Of a DNA stretch of 35,068 bases, positions 1 through 8,768 are shown piece by piece. The stretch comes from Leuconostoc falkenbergense (lineage in GTDB: Bacteria > Bacillota > Bacilli > Lactobacillales > Lactobacillaceae). The stretch is from the NCBI RefSeq assembly GCF_014634805.1, contig NZ_BMBS01000022.1, forward strand, positions 1 through 35,068, given 5' to 3'. Under the pieces are notes generated by a model. The model ran no database searches. It was not told the origin of the DNA and saw only the letters and a program-made list of their open reading frames with translations. How positions within the stretch are numbered: position 1 is the first letter of the stretch; each line of letters opens with the position of its first letter. The position numbers and the translations under genes were made by a program.

Positions 1-114
1 GGTTGTTTTAGACAATTACCATTAAAGGCGCTGCGGCTTTTTTATTCAAGTGTTCGGTTTAATTTTACAATCTACCTATTAGATAACTTTAATTTTGCTT
101 AGTTTGGAGAGAAA

Positions 115-1890
115 ATGAGTATTTTTAGTAAGTTAATGTGGTTTTTCAAGGCTAATAAGCGGCTCTACATCTTAGGGTTGTCTTTTTTGTTGCTGACGGA
201 AATTTCACAAATGGTATCACCGGCACTCATTGGTCGCTTTACTGATGTTTTAGTGGCGCGACAAGTCACTAGTCAAAGCTTAGTGATTTATGGTGGTGGT
301 ATTCTACTGTTTTCTATTTTAATGTATGGTTTTCGTTACGCATGGATCACACATATCTTTCAAGGATCTGCTTTGCTGGAACGAACACTAAGGCAACGAT
401 TATTTGATCATTATATGCAAATGGATACAACCTTTTATCAACGTCGCCGTACCGGAGATTTAATGGCACATGCGACCAACGATCTTTCGGCAATTCAACG
501 CGTCGCTTCTGGTGGTGTGTTGATGTTAGTTGATTCGATTGTCATTATTATCTTCACTGTCATTTCAATGACTTTTGTCGTTGATTGGCGCTTGACACTC
601 ATTGGCGTTTTGCCACTACCTTTGCTAGCTTGGGGTGTTCGTTACTTATCACCAAAGATTAGACGTGCTTTCACTGCCTCGCAAGAAGCTTTTTCACGGC
701 TTTCTAATAAATCGCAAGAGTCAATTGCAGGCATCAAAGCGATTAAAACTTTAGGACAAGAACAACAAGACGTTGCATCTTTTACAAGTGAAGTCAAAAA
801 AACAATTGAAATTAATAAAAAAGTCGCTAAAATTGATTCAATGTTTGGTCCAATGGCAACACTTGTGATGACAATTAGTTATGTGGTCATGGTGACATAC
901 GGTGGTTCTTTGGTAACGAATCAGACGATTACGATCGGACAACTGGTTTCTTTTTCTACTTATCTAGGCTTATTAGTTTGGCCCATGTTTGGTCTAGGAC
1001 AGTTATTCAATGTGTTGGAACGTGGGAATGCATCATACATGCGAGTACAGGAAATTTTAGCAGAGAAATCGGCTATTGTTGAAGATGAGTCAGGTCGTGA
1101 AACTTTAGCTCATGGTGATGTTGCCATAGACATTGATGAATTTAAGTACCCTGATGATGAGACAACAACTGCCTTATCTGATGTTCATTTGAAAATCAAA
1201 TCTGGTGAAACGTTAGGATTAGTTGGACGTGTTGGCTCTGGTAAAACCACATTGATTAAATTATTGCTGCGTCAGTTTGACGGTTACGAAGGAAGTATCA
1301 CTGTGGGTGGCATTGACATCAAGCAATATAAGTTAAGAGCTTATTTGAGAGCAATTGGCTATGTGGCGCAAGAAAATTTTTTGTTTTCAACGACAGTATT
1401 GGATAATATTCGCTTTGCAGATTTAACTAAAACAACAGTTGAAGTTGAAGAGGCGGCAAAAAAAGCTGCTTTTCACGACGATGTTTTAGGTTTTCCAGAG
1501 GGATATGATACTGAGGTGGGTGAACATGGTGTTAGCCTATCAGGTGGACAAAAGCAACGTTTGGCCATTGCACGTGCTTTAATCGTTGATCCAGAAATTT
1601 TGATATTAGATGACGCCTTATCGGCTGTTGATGCACGTACGGAGAAACAAATTTTGGGTGCGTTGAATTCAGAGCGACAAGATAAAACGACTATTATTGC
1701 TGCTCATCGTATTAGTTCGGTCATGAATGCTGATGAGATTATTGTCTTTGACGATGGTCAAATCAAGGAACGTGGAACGCATGCCGAATTGTTGGCGTTA
1801 AATGGTTGGTACGCACGTATGTATGCGCAACAACAGTTAGCGACTCAATTAGATGAACAGTTGTCAGCGAAGGAGGAAAATAATGCCTGA
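115..1890 (+). CDS. lmrC: ABC multidrug exporter half-transporter, LmrC/BmrC type (degenerate Walker B)
   Basis: This 591-residue protein has an N-terminal six-helix ABC exporter domain (about residues 15-310) and a C-terminal ATPase domain. Visible motifs are Walker A at 371-379 (GRVGSGKTT), signature LSGGQ at 475-479, Walker B ending ILILDD at 495-500, and the H-loop histidine at 531. The usual catalytic glutamate is aspartate (D500), as in the LmrC/BmrC subunits of heterodimeric exporters. The ATG has a GGAGAG ribosome binding site 7 bases upstream. The gene overlaps the next exporter gene by 8 bases, so the two are surely co-translated and form one heterodimer in the membrane. The likely role is efflux of drugs or amphipathic compounds. 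The family is clear; the exact substrate is not. The symbol is by similarity to the lactococcal system. Confidence 0.85.
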   Translation: MSIFSKLMWFFKANKRLYILGLSFLLLTEISQMVSPALIGRFTDVLVARQVTSQSLVIYGGGILLFSILMYGFRYAWITHIFQGSALLERTLRQRLFDHYMQMDTTFYQRRRTGDLMAHATNDLSAIQRVASGGVLMLVDSIVIIIFTVISMTFVVDWRLTLIGVLPLPLLAWGVRYLSPKIRRAFTASQEAFSRLSNKSQESIAGIKAIKTLGQEQQDVASFTSEVKKTIEINKKVAKIDSMFGPMATLVMTISYVVMVTYGGSLVTNQTITIGQLVSFSTYLGLLVWPMFGLGQLFNVLERGNASYMRVQEILAEKSAIVEDESGRETLAHGDVAIDIDEFKYPDDETTTALSDVHLKIKSGETLGLVGRVGSGKTTLIKLLLRQFDGYEGSITVGGIDIKQYKLRAYLRAIGYVAQENFLFSTTVLDNIRFADLTKTTVEVEEAAKKAAFHDDVLGFPEGYDTEVGEHGVSLSGGQKQRLAIARALIVDPEILILDDALSAVDARTEKQILGALNSERQDKTTIIAAHRISSVMNADEIIVFDDGQIKERGTHAELLALNGWYARMYAQQQLATQLDEQLSAKEENNA

Positions 1891-3682
1891 AAAAAATGAA
1901 TCAGTTTGGGCTAAAAGTATTCCAGTAAAAGAACAGCTTCATGTCATCTGGACGTTAATCAAGATGGCTAAGCCATTTCGGTCAATGTTCATTTGGGCGT
2001 TGTTAATTGGTGCTGCTTTTGCATTATTGCAGGCAGCTGCACCACGTGTGATTTCTTATTATATGACAAACTATTTGCACCAAACGACAAGCGTTCCTTT
2101 GCAAATAACAATTAGTTTTGCTGTATTGGTAGCTGTTATTCGGATTTTACAAGCTGTCACGGACGCTTTGAATGCCTATTATTTTTCGGTGGCAGGTGAA
2201 TATGCTTTAGAAGATATTCGAATTCGTGTCTTTAAAAAATTGCATACGCTGGGAATGCGCTTTTTCGATCAAGTGCCTGCTGGTTCACTAGTAACGCGTG
2301 TCAACAATGATACAGCGTCGTTAACTGACTTTTGGCGATTCTTTATGGAGTTGACATTTGCTGTAATGAGCATGATTGGTGCTTACATTGGTATGTGGAC
2401 AGTTGACGTGAAAGCGACGTTACTTATGTTAGTTGTTGTGCCTTTTATTGTTGCCAGTATCATCGCTTATCAGCGGTTTTCATCAAGCCTTTTTCGACAT
2501 ATGCGAGAAAGGTTGTCGGCATTGAATGCAAAAATTGCCGAAAGTATCACTGGTATTGATGTGATTCAAGAGTTTTACCAAGAAGATCGCTTTAAAAAAG
2601 AGTTTTCCAAAATCAACGGTGAATATTTTAATGCCAGATTTAAAATGGTTAAGGCAGATGCCTTACTACTCGAACCTATGATTGATATGTTACTAGGTGG
2701 TGCAACAGTCCTAATTCTTTGGTATTTCGGTGAATTATCAATGCATACAGGGGTGGCCGCTGGTGTAATTTATGCATTTACTACCTATTTAAATAACATT
2801 TTTGGACCGTTAGAAAATATTATGAGTTTATTCAGTCCATTTCAAGAAGGATTGGTGTCTGGCTACAGAATTTTGGGCATTTTAGCAGATGAAACATATT
2901 CCCCTGCTCAAAATGCCAATGCGCAAGGCGATATTACTGATGGCAAAATAGAATTTAAGCATGTCAATTTCAGTTATGATGGTCAGCATCAAATTTTAAA
3001 GGACCTGACGTTTACGGCCCATCCGGGTGAAACAGTTGCTTTGGTAGGACATACAGGTTCTGGAAAAAGCTCGACAATTAATACATTAATGCGATTTTAT
3101 GAGTTCCAAAGTGGCGAAATCTTGATTGATGGGCAGGATATTCGAGATGTTAGTATGAAAAACTTACGTCAAAAAATGGGATTAGTTTTGCAAGAACCAT
3201 TTATGTTTTTTGGTGATATTGCTTCGAATATTCGAATGTACGATGACAGTATTTCTGACGTGCGTGTTAGGGAAGCTGCGCAATTTGTAGGTGCCAACAC
3301 TTTCATTGAGAAATTAGACAATCAGTATAGCGCCAAAGTACAAGAAGGTGGATCTGGTTTTTCGGCCGGAGAAAAGCAATTAATTAGTTTTGCGCGAACT
3401 ATTGTGCAGGATCCTAAAATCTTAATTTTGGATGAAGCAACGGCAAATGTCGACACTGAGACTGAAACATTGATTCAAAAATCATTGAAAAAAATGCGTG
3501 AAAATAGGACAACTATTGCTATTGCTCACCGACTATCGACGATTAAGGATGCTAACTTAATCCTTGTTTTAGATGAGGGACGTGTCGTTGAACGCGGTAC
3601 GCATGAATCGTTGTTAGCACAGAAAGGACGTTACTATGACTTGTATCGTTTGCAAGGTGTCAACGACGCTATTGTTGAATAA
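1883..3682 (+). CDS. lmrD: ABC multidrug exporter half-transporter, LmrD/BmrD type (canonical catalytic Glu)
   Basis: This is a 599-residue partner of the preceding gene with a six-helix exporter domain followed by an ATPase domain. Walker A starts at residue 389 (GHTGSGKSS) and Walker B is ILILDE with the catalytic glutamate at 518. The signature is degenerate, FSAGE at 493-497 instead of LSGGQ. Together the pair has one competent ATP site (this Walker A/B plus LSGGQ of the partner) and one degenerate site, which is the hallmark of LmrCD, BmrCD and TM287/288. I chose the ATG at 1883 because a perfect AAGGAGG lies just upstream; an in-frame ATG 30 bases earlier has no such site. The gene ends 85 bases before the next promoter. 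Confidence 0.86.
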   Translation: MPEKNESVWAKSIPVKEQLHVIWTLIKMAKPFRSMFIWALLIGAAFALLQAAAPRVISYYMTNYLHQTTSVPLQITISFAVLVAVIRILQAVTDALNAYYFSVAGEYALEDIRIRVFKKLHTLGMRFFDQVPAGSLVTRVNNDTASLTDFWRFFMELTFAVMSMIGAYIGMWTVDVKATLLMLVVVPFIVASIIAYQRFSSSLFRHMRERLSALNAKIAESITGIDVIQEFYQEDRFKKEFSKINGEYFNARFKMVKADALLLEPMIDMLLGGATVLILWYFGELSMHTGVAAGVIYAFTTYLNNIFGPLENIMSLFSPFQEGLVSGYRILGILADETYSPAQNANAQGDITDGKIEFKHVNFSYDGQHQILKDLTFTAHPGETVALVGHTGSGKSSTINTLMRFYEFQSGEILIDGQDIRDVSMKNLRQKMGLVLQEPFMFFGDIASNIRMYDDSISDVRVREAAQFVGANTFIEKLDNQYSAKVQEGGSGFSAGEKQLISFARTIVQDPKILILDEATANVDTETETLIQKSLKKMRENRTTIAIAHRLSTIKDANLILVLDEGRVVERGTHESLLAQKGRYYDLYRLQGVNDAIVE

Positions 3683-3723
3683 AGGTTGAAATTAATATTT
3701 TTGTTATAAAACCTGACATAACT

Positions 3724-3753
3724 TTGACTAAATTAACAAAATGTGCGTAAAAT
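3724..3753 (+). promoter_or_regulatory. Predicted sigma-70 promoter before the amino acid importer operon
   Basis: A TTGACT -35 box (3724-3729) is followed after 18 bases by a TAAAAT -10 box (3748-3753). The predicted start, near 3760, is only a few bases before a terminator-like hairpin (3767-3801), so transcripts from here would have to read through it to reach the glnQ-type gene at 3854. Confidence 0.55.
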
Positions 3754-3766
3754 GGAACTAGAACAG

Positions 3767-3801
3767 ACTGGGCTAGAACTCTACGTTCGTCCAGTTTTTT
3801 T
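3767..3801 (+). terminator. Rho-independent terminator or attenuator hairpin
   Basis: The arms ACTGGGC and GTCCAGT enclose a second short stem, GAAC/GTTC, and are followed by seven T residues. It would end transcripts of the exporter operon. Since a good promoter lies immediately upstream, it may also attenuate the importer operon. Confidence 0.75.
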
Positions 3802-3853
3802 GATATCGTGAGTGCTTAAGGCAATCACAACGAGTGAAAAGGAGAATTAGGTC

Positions 3854-4591
3854 ATGTCAATGATTGAATTTAAGAATGTTGAGAAATATTACGGGAATTT
3901 TCATGCGCTTAAGAACATTAATTTGGAAATTGATGAGGGCGAAACAGTTGTTTTGATTGGACCATCTGGGTCAGGAAAATCAACTTTAATTCGTACCGTT
4001 AATGGATTGGAAGAGATTCAAGAAGGTCAGTTACTTGTTAACGGTTTTGACCTTCATGATCCTAAAACTGACATCAACCGTATTCGCAAAAATGTCGGCA
4101 TGGTGTTCCAGCACTTTAACTTGTATGATAATAAGTCGACAATTGAAAATATCATGCTAGCACCACGTCTTGTTTTAAAAAGAGACGAAGCTGAAAACAA
4201 GAGAATGGCAATGGCATTGTTAGAAAAAGTTGGTTTGGCAGATAAGGCTGCTAATATGCCTTCTGAACTTTCTGGTGGTCAAAAGCAACGTGTTGCGATT
4301 GCACGTTCACTAGCTATGCAACCGAAGGCCCTTCTATTTGATGAACCTACTTCTGCATTGGATCCAGAAATGATTGGTGATGTTTTGGATGTTATGCGTG
4401 ATATTGCTAAAGATTCATCAATGACCATGCTAGTCGTGACACACGAAATGAGTTTTGCTAAGGCAGTTGCTGACCGTGTTATCTTTATGGCTGACGGTCA
4501 AATTCTTGAAGATAGCTCAACAGAAGCATTCTTTAATAATCCAACTGAGCCACGAGCGCAACAATTCTTGAGTCAAGTTGAGCATCACTAA
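3854..4591 (+). CDS. glnQ: Polar amino acid ABC transporter ATPase (GlnQ type)
   Basis: This 245-residue cytoplasmic ATPase energises uptake of a polar amino acid, probably glutamine or glutamate. Walker A is at residues 36-44 (GPSGSGKST), the signature LSGGQ at 139-143, and Walker B is LLFDEP with catalytic E164. The motif QHFNLYDNKS around the Q-loop and the SALDPE sequence are typical of the GlnQ/HisP family. AAAAGGAG lies about 10 bases before the ATG. It is the first gene of a four-gene cluster with a binding protein and two permeases. The substrate cannot be fixed from sequence alone. Confidence 0.87.
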   Translation: MSMIEFKNVEKYYGNFHALKNINLEIDEGETVVLIGPSGSGKSTLIRTVNGLEEIQEGQLLVNGFDLHDPKTDINRIRKNVGMVFQHFNLYDNKSTIENIMLAPRLVLKRDEAENKRMAMALLEKVGLADKAANMPSELSGGQKQRVAIARSLAMQPKALLFDEPTSALDPEMIGDVLDVMRDIAKDSSMTMLVVTHEMSFAKAVADRVIFMADGQILEDSSTEAFFNNPTEPRAQQFLSQVEHH

Positions 4592-4611
4592 AATTTAGAT
4601 TGGGAGGAAAA

Positions 4612-4722
4612 GTGTTAAAAATGTTACGGATGTCAACAATAATCGGTAAAATTTTTAATGCAACATTATTATGGAAAAAGCTAAAAAAAGACAGTTCGGC
4701 ATTATTGCTACAATCGTCTTAG
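4612..4722 (+). other. Possible leader ORF overlapping the start of the binding-protein gene
   Basis: A 36-codon ORF starts at GTG 4612 (or ATG 4621) just after a strong GGGAGGA ribosome binding site at 4600-4606. It runs through the ATG of the binding-protein gene in a different frame and stops at 4720. The overlap includes an A7 run (about 4684-4690) where a -1 slip would put ribosomes into the binding-protein frame. It could be a coupling leader, the true start of the gene with a frameshift, or chance. Confidence 0.25.
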
Positions 4723-5537
4723 CTGCCGTTATTGTCCTCGGTCTAATGTGGGCAACAGCTACCGCTAAGAAAAACCAAGAACATCAAGACACTTTGGCTC
4801 GTGTTGAAAAGCTGGGCCGAATTGTGTGGGGTGTTAAAGCAGATACCAAATTATTCGGTTTGATGGATACAAAGACAGGTATTTCTAAAGGATTTGATGT
4901 TGATATTGCCAAAGCGCTGACTGTACAATTATCTAAGCAAACTGGTGTGCCAATGTCTGCTGAATTTGTACCTGTTTCATCATCGTCAAAAATTCAACTT
5001 TTGAAAAACACTAACATTGATGGCACTGTGTCCACAATGACTATCACGCCAGAACGTGAAAAAATTATTGACTTTACAAAACAGTATTTTGATGCCGGAC
5101 AATCAATTCTAGTTAAAAAGGATTCGGGCATCAAGTCAATTAAGGATATGAATGATTCAAAGTACACGATTATTGTGGTCGTAGGTACAACAGCTGCGGA
5201 AGAAACTAAAAAGTTCGCACCTAAAGCGAAATTGTTGGCCGTTCAAGACTATGCAACTGGCATGCAAGCCTTAAAGGCCGGACAAGGTCAAGCAATGTCA
5301 ACTGACAATGCGATCTTATATGGTTTTGCAACTGAAAACCCTGATTATCAAATTGTTGGTGGCACATTTACACACGGACCTTATGGTATTGCCTTTGATA
5401 ATGATCAAGGACCAATGATTCGAGAGACTAATAAAGCCTTGGCTACATTGAAGAAAAATGGTGTATACAATAAATTGATTAAAAAATGGTTCAGCAATGT
5501 GCCGGGTCTCGATTGGCATGAATTGGAGGCGAAATAA
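4671..5537 (+). CDS. Amino acid ABC transporter substrate-binding protein (SBP_bac_3 family)
   Basis: This 288-residue extracellular binding protein belongs to the cluster-3 (polar amino acid) family. Residues 1-8 are basic, 9-28 form a hydrophobic signal or anchor segment, and the binding domain covers about 48-275. The segment IDGTVSTMTITPERE followed by IDFTKQYFDAGQSILVKK is characteristic of glutamine/glutamate receptors. No cysteine lipobox is present, so the protein is probably anchored by its uncleaved N-terminal helix rather than by lipid. The ATG at 4671 has no ribosome binding site; the strong site lies 65 bases upstream in front of another reading frame. The stop codon overlaps the ATG of the first permease by one base. 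Confidence 0.82.
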   Translation: MEKAKKRQFGIIATIVLAAVIVLGLMWATATAKKNQEHQDTLARVEKLGRIVWGVKADTKLFGLMDTKTGISKGFDVDIAKALTVQLSKQTGVPMSAEFVPVSSSSKIQLLKNTNIDGTVSTMTITPEREKIIDFTKQYFDAGQSILVKKDSGIKSIKDMNDSKYTIIVVVGTTAAEETKKFAPKAKLLAVQDYATGMQALKAGQGQAMSTDNAILYGFATENPDYQIVGGTFTHGPYGIAFDNDQGPMIRETNKALATLKKNGVYNKLIKKWFSNVPGLDWHELEAK

Positions 5538-6178
5538 TGGATTTATTACAGAATAATTTTTCGACATTTTTGCAGGGATTTGGGTATACGTTGTTATCAA
5601 GTATTATTGCGCTAGTTGCTTCAATGATTTTGGGTACATTCTTTGCTATTTTGCAGATTTTACCCCAAAAATGGGTACAAAAGGTTGGTAACATCTATGT
5701 GCAAGTCTTTCGTAACATTCCCTTATTAATTATTACTTTCTTCTTCTTCTTGGTTGTTGCAAAGTTAATACCAATGAATGGGTTCACTGCTGGGACAATT
5801 GCTTTGTCATTATACACATCAGCCTTTATTGCAGAAACAGTTCGCGCGGGTATTTTATCAGTGAACAGTGGACAAATGGAAGGTGCTCGTGCCAATGGTT
5901 TGTCTTTCTGGCAGGCGATGCAACACATTGTATTACCACAAGCCTTTAAAATAGCATTACCATCACTTGGTAACCAGTTCATTAATTTGGTAAAAAACTC
6001 ATCCATTTTGGCTTTTGTCGGTGGTCTTGATTTGATGTATCAAGGTAATATGGTTGCAGCTAACACATTTGATACGTTTGGCACATACATTATTGTTGCG
6101 CTTTTCTATCTAGTGATTACACTACCATTGAGTTACTACATGCAGCATCTTGAACGTAAACTAAAGCACGCGGCTTAA
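5537..6178 (+). CDS. Amino acid ABC transporter permease (HisM/GlnP family), first of pair
   Basis: This 213-residue inner-membrane permease has about five hydrophobic segments. The cytoplasmic ATPase-coupling (EAA) loop reads EGARANGLSFWQAMQHIVLP near residues 115-135. The start codon shares a base with the stop of the binding-protein gene, so translation is coupled. With the next gene it should form a heterodimeric channel served by the GlnQ-type ATPase. The family assignment is firm; glutamine/glutamate as substrate is an inference from the binding protein. Confidence 0.86.
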   Translation: MDLLQNNFSTFLQGFGYTLLSSIIALVASMILGTFFAILQILPQKWVQKVGNIYVQVFRNIPLLIITFFFFLVVAKLIPMNGFTAGTIALSLYTSAFIAETVRAGILSVNSGQMEGARANGLSFWQAMQHIVLPQAFKIALPSLGNQFINLVKNSSILAFVGGLDLMYQGNMVAANTFDTFGTYIIVALFYLVITLPLSYYMQHLERKLKHAA

Positions 6179-6188
6179 GGAGGACATT

Positions 6189-6848
6189 ATGGTTACATTA
6201 GGAATTTTTGACGCCTTTACACCACAGAACGTCCAATATTTGTTGGGTGGTTTAGGCATTACAGTTGGTGTCTCAGTTATTTCAGTTATTTTAAGTTTCA
6301 TTGCAGGTTCGGTGATCGGTATTATTCAATTTGAGAGATTACCGTATTTTTCAAAGTTTGTTGCGACAATTAATAATATTATCCGTAACTTGCCTTTGCT
6401 ATTGATTATTTTCTTTGTTTACTTTGCTTTACCAAAGTTAGGAATTCACTTGCCAATATTTTGGGCTACGGTTGTGGCTATGAGTACATTTGAGTCTTCA
6501 ATGTTGGCTGAAATTGTTCGTGGTGGACTTGAGTCAATTGATAAAGGTCAGTTTGAAGGTGCACGTGCCAACGGTCTTTCTAACTTGCAAACAATGTTTT
6601 ACATTGTATTGCCACAAGCTTACAAGAAGATGATTCCACCAATTATTTCACAGTTGATATCATTGGTTAAGGATACGAGTTTGGCAATGGGAATTGTCTT
6701 GTCAGAAATGACTTATCGTGGTCAAATTATCTATGCACAGAATTCAACGTATATCATTCCTGTGTTGATTGTGATTACCCTAATTTATTTCTTACTAAAT
6801 TACGGATTGTCCTTAATCGCAAGATGGTTTGATAGTAAGTTAGCTTAA
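6189..6848 (+). CDS. Amino acid ABC transporter permease (HisM/GlnP family), second of pair
   Basis: This 219-residue permease is homologous to its neighbour, with the EAA loop EGARANGLSNLQTMFYIVLP and five or so membrane helices. AAGGAGG lies five bases before the ATG. It is the last gene of the four-gene importer cluster. No convincing terminator follows; the 205-base gap to oppA has only weak inverted repeats (CTAAT/ATTAG at 6870-6886 and an AACGT/ACGTT dyad near 6928-6946), so some read-through into opp is possible. Confidence 0.86.
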   Translation: MVTLGIFDAFTPQNVQYLLGGLGITVGVSVISVILSFIAGSVIGIIQFERLPYFSKFVATINNIIRNLPLLLIIFFVYFALPKLGIHLPIFWATVVAMSTFESSMLAEIVRGGLESIDKGQFEGARANGLSNLQTMFYIVLPQAYKKMIPPIISQLISLVKDTSLAMGIVLSEMTYRGQIIYAQNSTYIIPVLIVITLIYFLLNYGLSLIARWFDSKLA

Positions 6849-6979
6849 ATTGATGAGAGAGAATTGACGCTAATTAGGCTGATTAGATCAAATAAGGTTC
6901 GGATTGCCAGTGTATTTCTACTATAAACGTTATATTATACGTTAAATCGCAGTAAAATCTTAAAAGATAACAAAATGAA

Positions 6980-7008
6980 TTGCAAATGAGAAATGCACAT
7001 GGTAAACT
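6980..7008 (+). promoter_or_regulatory. Predicted promoter of the opp operon
   Basis: TTGCAA (6980-6985) and TAAACT (7003-7008) are spaced by exactly 17 bases. The predicted start lies near 7015, leaving a leader of about 38 bases that contains the GGGAGGA ribosome binding site of oppA. Confidence 0.6.
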
Positions 7009-7052
7009 AATAGCATTGTTAGCAAAAAAGTATATCGGGAGGATATATTAAC

Positions 7053-8684
7053 ATGGATACATGGAAGAAATGGGCAATTGGCGCAGCCGTTGTCGTTGTG
7101 GTAGGTGGCGGAACACGCGCCGCTGGCCTCTGGGGTGGTTCGAATGGATCATCAAATGCACTTAAGTTTTCTTTCCCAACAGAAATCCAAACATTGGATT
7201 TCTCAAAGAATACAGATACTTATTCTGGAACAATTATTGGTAATACAGGCGCTAACTTGTTGCGTGTCAATGCTAAAGGTAAGGCTGTGCCTGAATTGGC
7301 TAAGTCAGTTAAAGTTTCCAAAGATGGTTTGACTTATACAGCAACTCTACGGAGTGGTTTGAAGTGGTCTGATGGCTCATCTTTGACAGCCAAAGATTTT
7401 GTTTATTCATGGCAACGTATTGTTGATCCAAAGACAGCATCACAATATTCTTATCTGGCCTCAGGTGTGAAAAATGCTGATGCTATTACTGCTGGTAAAG
7501 CTAAAGTTAGCACTTTGGGTGTCTCAGCAAAGGGCAATGTTATTACGTTCAAGCTTGAACGCGCAATGCCACAATTTAACTATTTGTTGACATTTGCTAA
7601 TTTCATGCCACAAAAGCAAAGCTTTGTTGAAAAGCAAGGCAAGAAGTATGGTACAACTTCTGCAAAGCAGCTATATTCTGGTCCTTATAAGTTTGAAGGA
7701 TGGAATGGTACTAACAACAGCTTTAAGTTAGTGAAAAATGATAACTATTGGGATGCCAAAAGTGTTAAGACAAAAGAAATTGACTATTCTGTTGTTAAAA
7801 AGCCAGAAACGGCTGTCCAATTATACAAGCAAGGCAAGTTAGATCGTGCTTCAATCTCAACACCTGAACTATATGCTGCTAACAAGAGCAATAAGGATAA
7901 GGTGAAGGTTCCTGAAGCAACGACAGCCTATATCGAATATAACCAAACTGGTAAGAACAAGTTCTTGGCTAACACAAAGATCCGTCAAGCTTTGAACCTT
8001 GCAACTAACCGTAAAGAATTGGTTGATCAAGTAACATCAGGTATTTCAACACCAGCTAATGGTTTGGCACCACAAGGCTTGGCTAAGACTGCATCAGGTG
8101 AAGATTTGGCTAAGTACGCAGCACCTGGCTATAAGTATGATGCTAAAGCAGCTGCTAAGTTGTTCGCTGAAGGTTTGAAAGAAGTTGGCGAAACAAAGAT
8201 GACTTTGACAATTACTTCTGATGCTGACAGTTCTGCTGCCAAGACGACATTGGATTACCTACAAGGCTCATTGCAAAAACCTTTGCCTGGTTTGAAAGTT
8301 GAAGAAAAGTTTGTGCCATTCAAGCAACGTTTGTCAGATTCTCAAACGCAAAACTTTGAAGCTGTTGTCTCACTTTGGGGTGGTGACTATCCAGAAGGCT
8401 CAACATTCTATGATTTGTTTAAGAATGGTGCATCATACAACCATGGTCAATTCAAGAACAGTGCCTACACTGCAGCTGTCAACAAGGCAGAAACAACAGA
8501 TGCTTTGAATGATGCAGCCCGTGATTCAGATTATAAGACTGCTGAAGCTGCATTGTATAAGGATGCTAACTTCAACCCATTGTACTTCCGTGCAGGATAT
8601 TCATTGGCTCGCCCAAGTGTTAAGGGTATTATCACTAACACAACTGGCTTGAACATTGATTTCAAATACGCCTACCGTAAGTAA
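7053..8684 (+). CDS. oppA: Oligopeptide ABC transporter peptide-binding protein
   Basis: This 543-residue protein of the SBP_bac_5 family binds extracellular peptides for the OppBCDF importer. A basic start and a hydrophobic stretch (residues 8-17) form a signal or anchor. No cysteine occurs there, so the usual lipoprotein attachment is missing. Family landmarks include the ADGLTYT-like LRSGLKWSDGS motif (around residue 100) and YSGPYKFEGW (around 208). GGGAGGA precedes the ATG. It is the promoter-proximal gene of oppABCDF; a palindrome separates it from oppB, which fits higher expression of the binding protein. Imported peptides feed nutrition and, in related bacteria, Rgg signalling. Confidence 0.88.
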   Translation: MDTWKKWAIGAAVVVVVGGGTRAAGLWGGSNGSSNALKFSFPTEIQTLDFSKNTDTYSGTIIGNTGANLLRVNAKGKAVPELAKSVKVSKDGLTYTATLRSGLKWSDGSSLTAKDFVYSWQRIVDPKTASQYSYLASGVKNADAITAGKAKVSTLGVSAKGNVITFKLERAMPQFNYLLTFANFMPQKQSFVEKQGKKYGTTSAKQLYSGPYKFEGWNGTNNSFKLVKNDNYWDAKSVKTKEIDYSVVKKPETAVQLYKQGKLDRASISTPELYAANKSNKDKVKVPEATTAYIEYNQTGKNKFLANTKIRQALNLATNRKELVDQVTSGISTPANGLAPQGLAKTASGEDLAKYAAPGYKYDAKAAAKLFAEGLKEVGETKMTLTITSDADSSAAKTTLDYLQGSLQKPLPGLKVEEKFVPFKQRLSDSQTQNFEAVVSLWGGDYPEGSTFYDLFKNGASYNHGQFKNSAYTAAVNKAETTDALNDAARDSDYKTAEAALYKDANFNPLYFRAGYSLARPSVKGIITNTTGLNIDFKYAYRK

Positions 8685-8724
8685 GTAATTTATGATAGAA
8701 TTAAACTACATTTAATTAAAAATG

Positions 8725-8746
8725 AGAATTGACATATGTCAATTCT
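8725..8746 (+). terminator. 22-base perfect palindrome between oppA and oppB
   Basis: AGAATTGACA and its exact complement TGTCAATTCT meet around a central TA. The following bases (TATTTATT) are a poor U tract, so this is better seen as a partial terminator or an mRNA-stabilising hairpin that lets oppA transcripts outnumber oppBCDF. Confidence 0.5.
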
Positions 8747-8768
8747 TATTTATTAGGAAGTCAAGACT

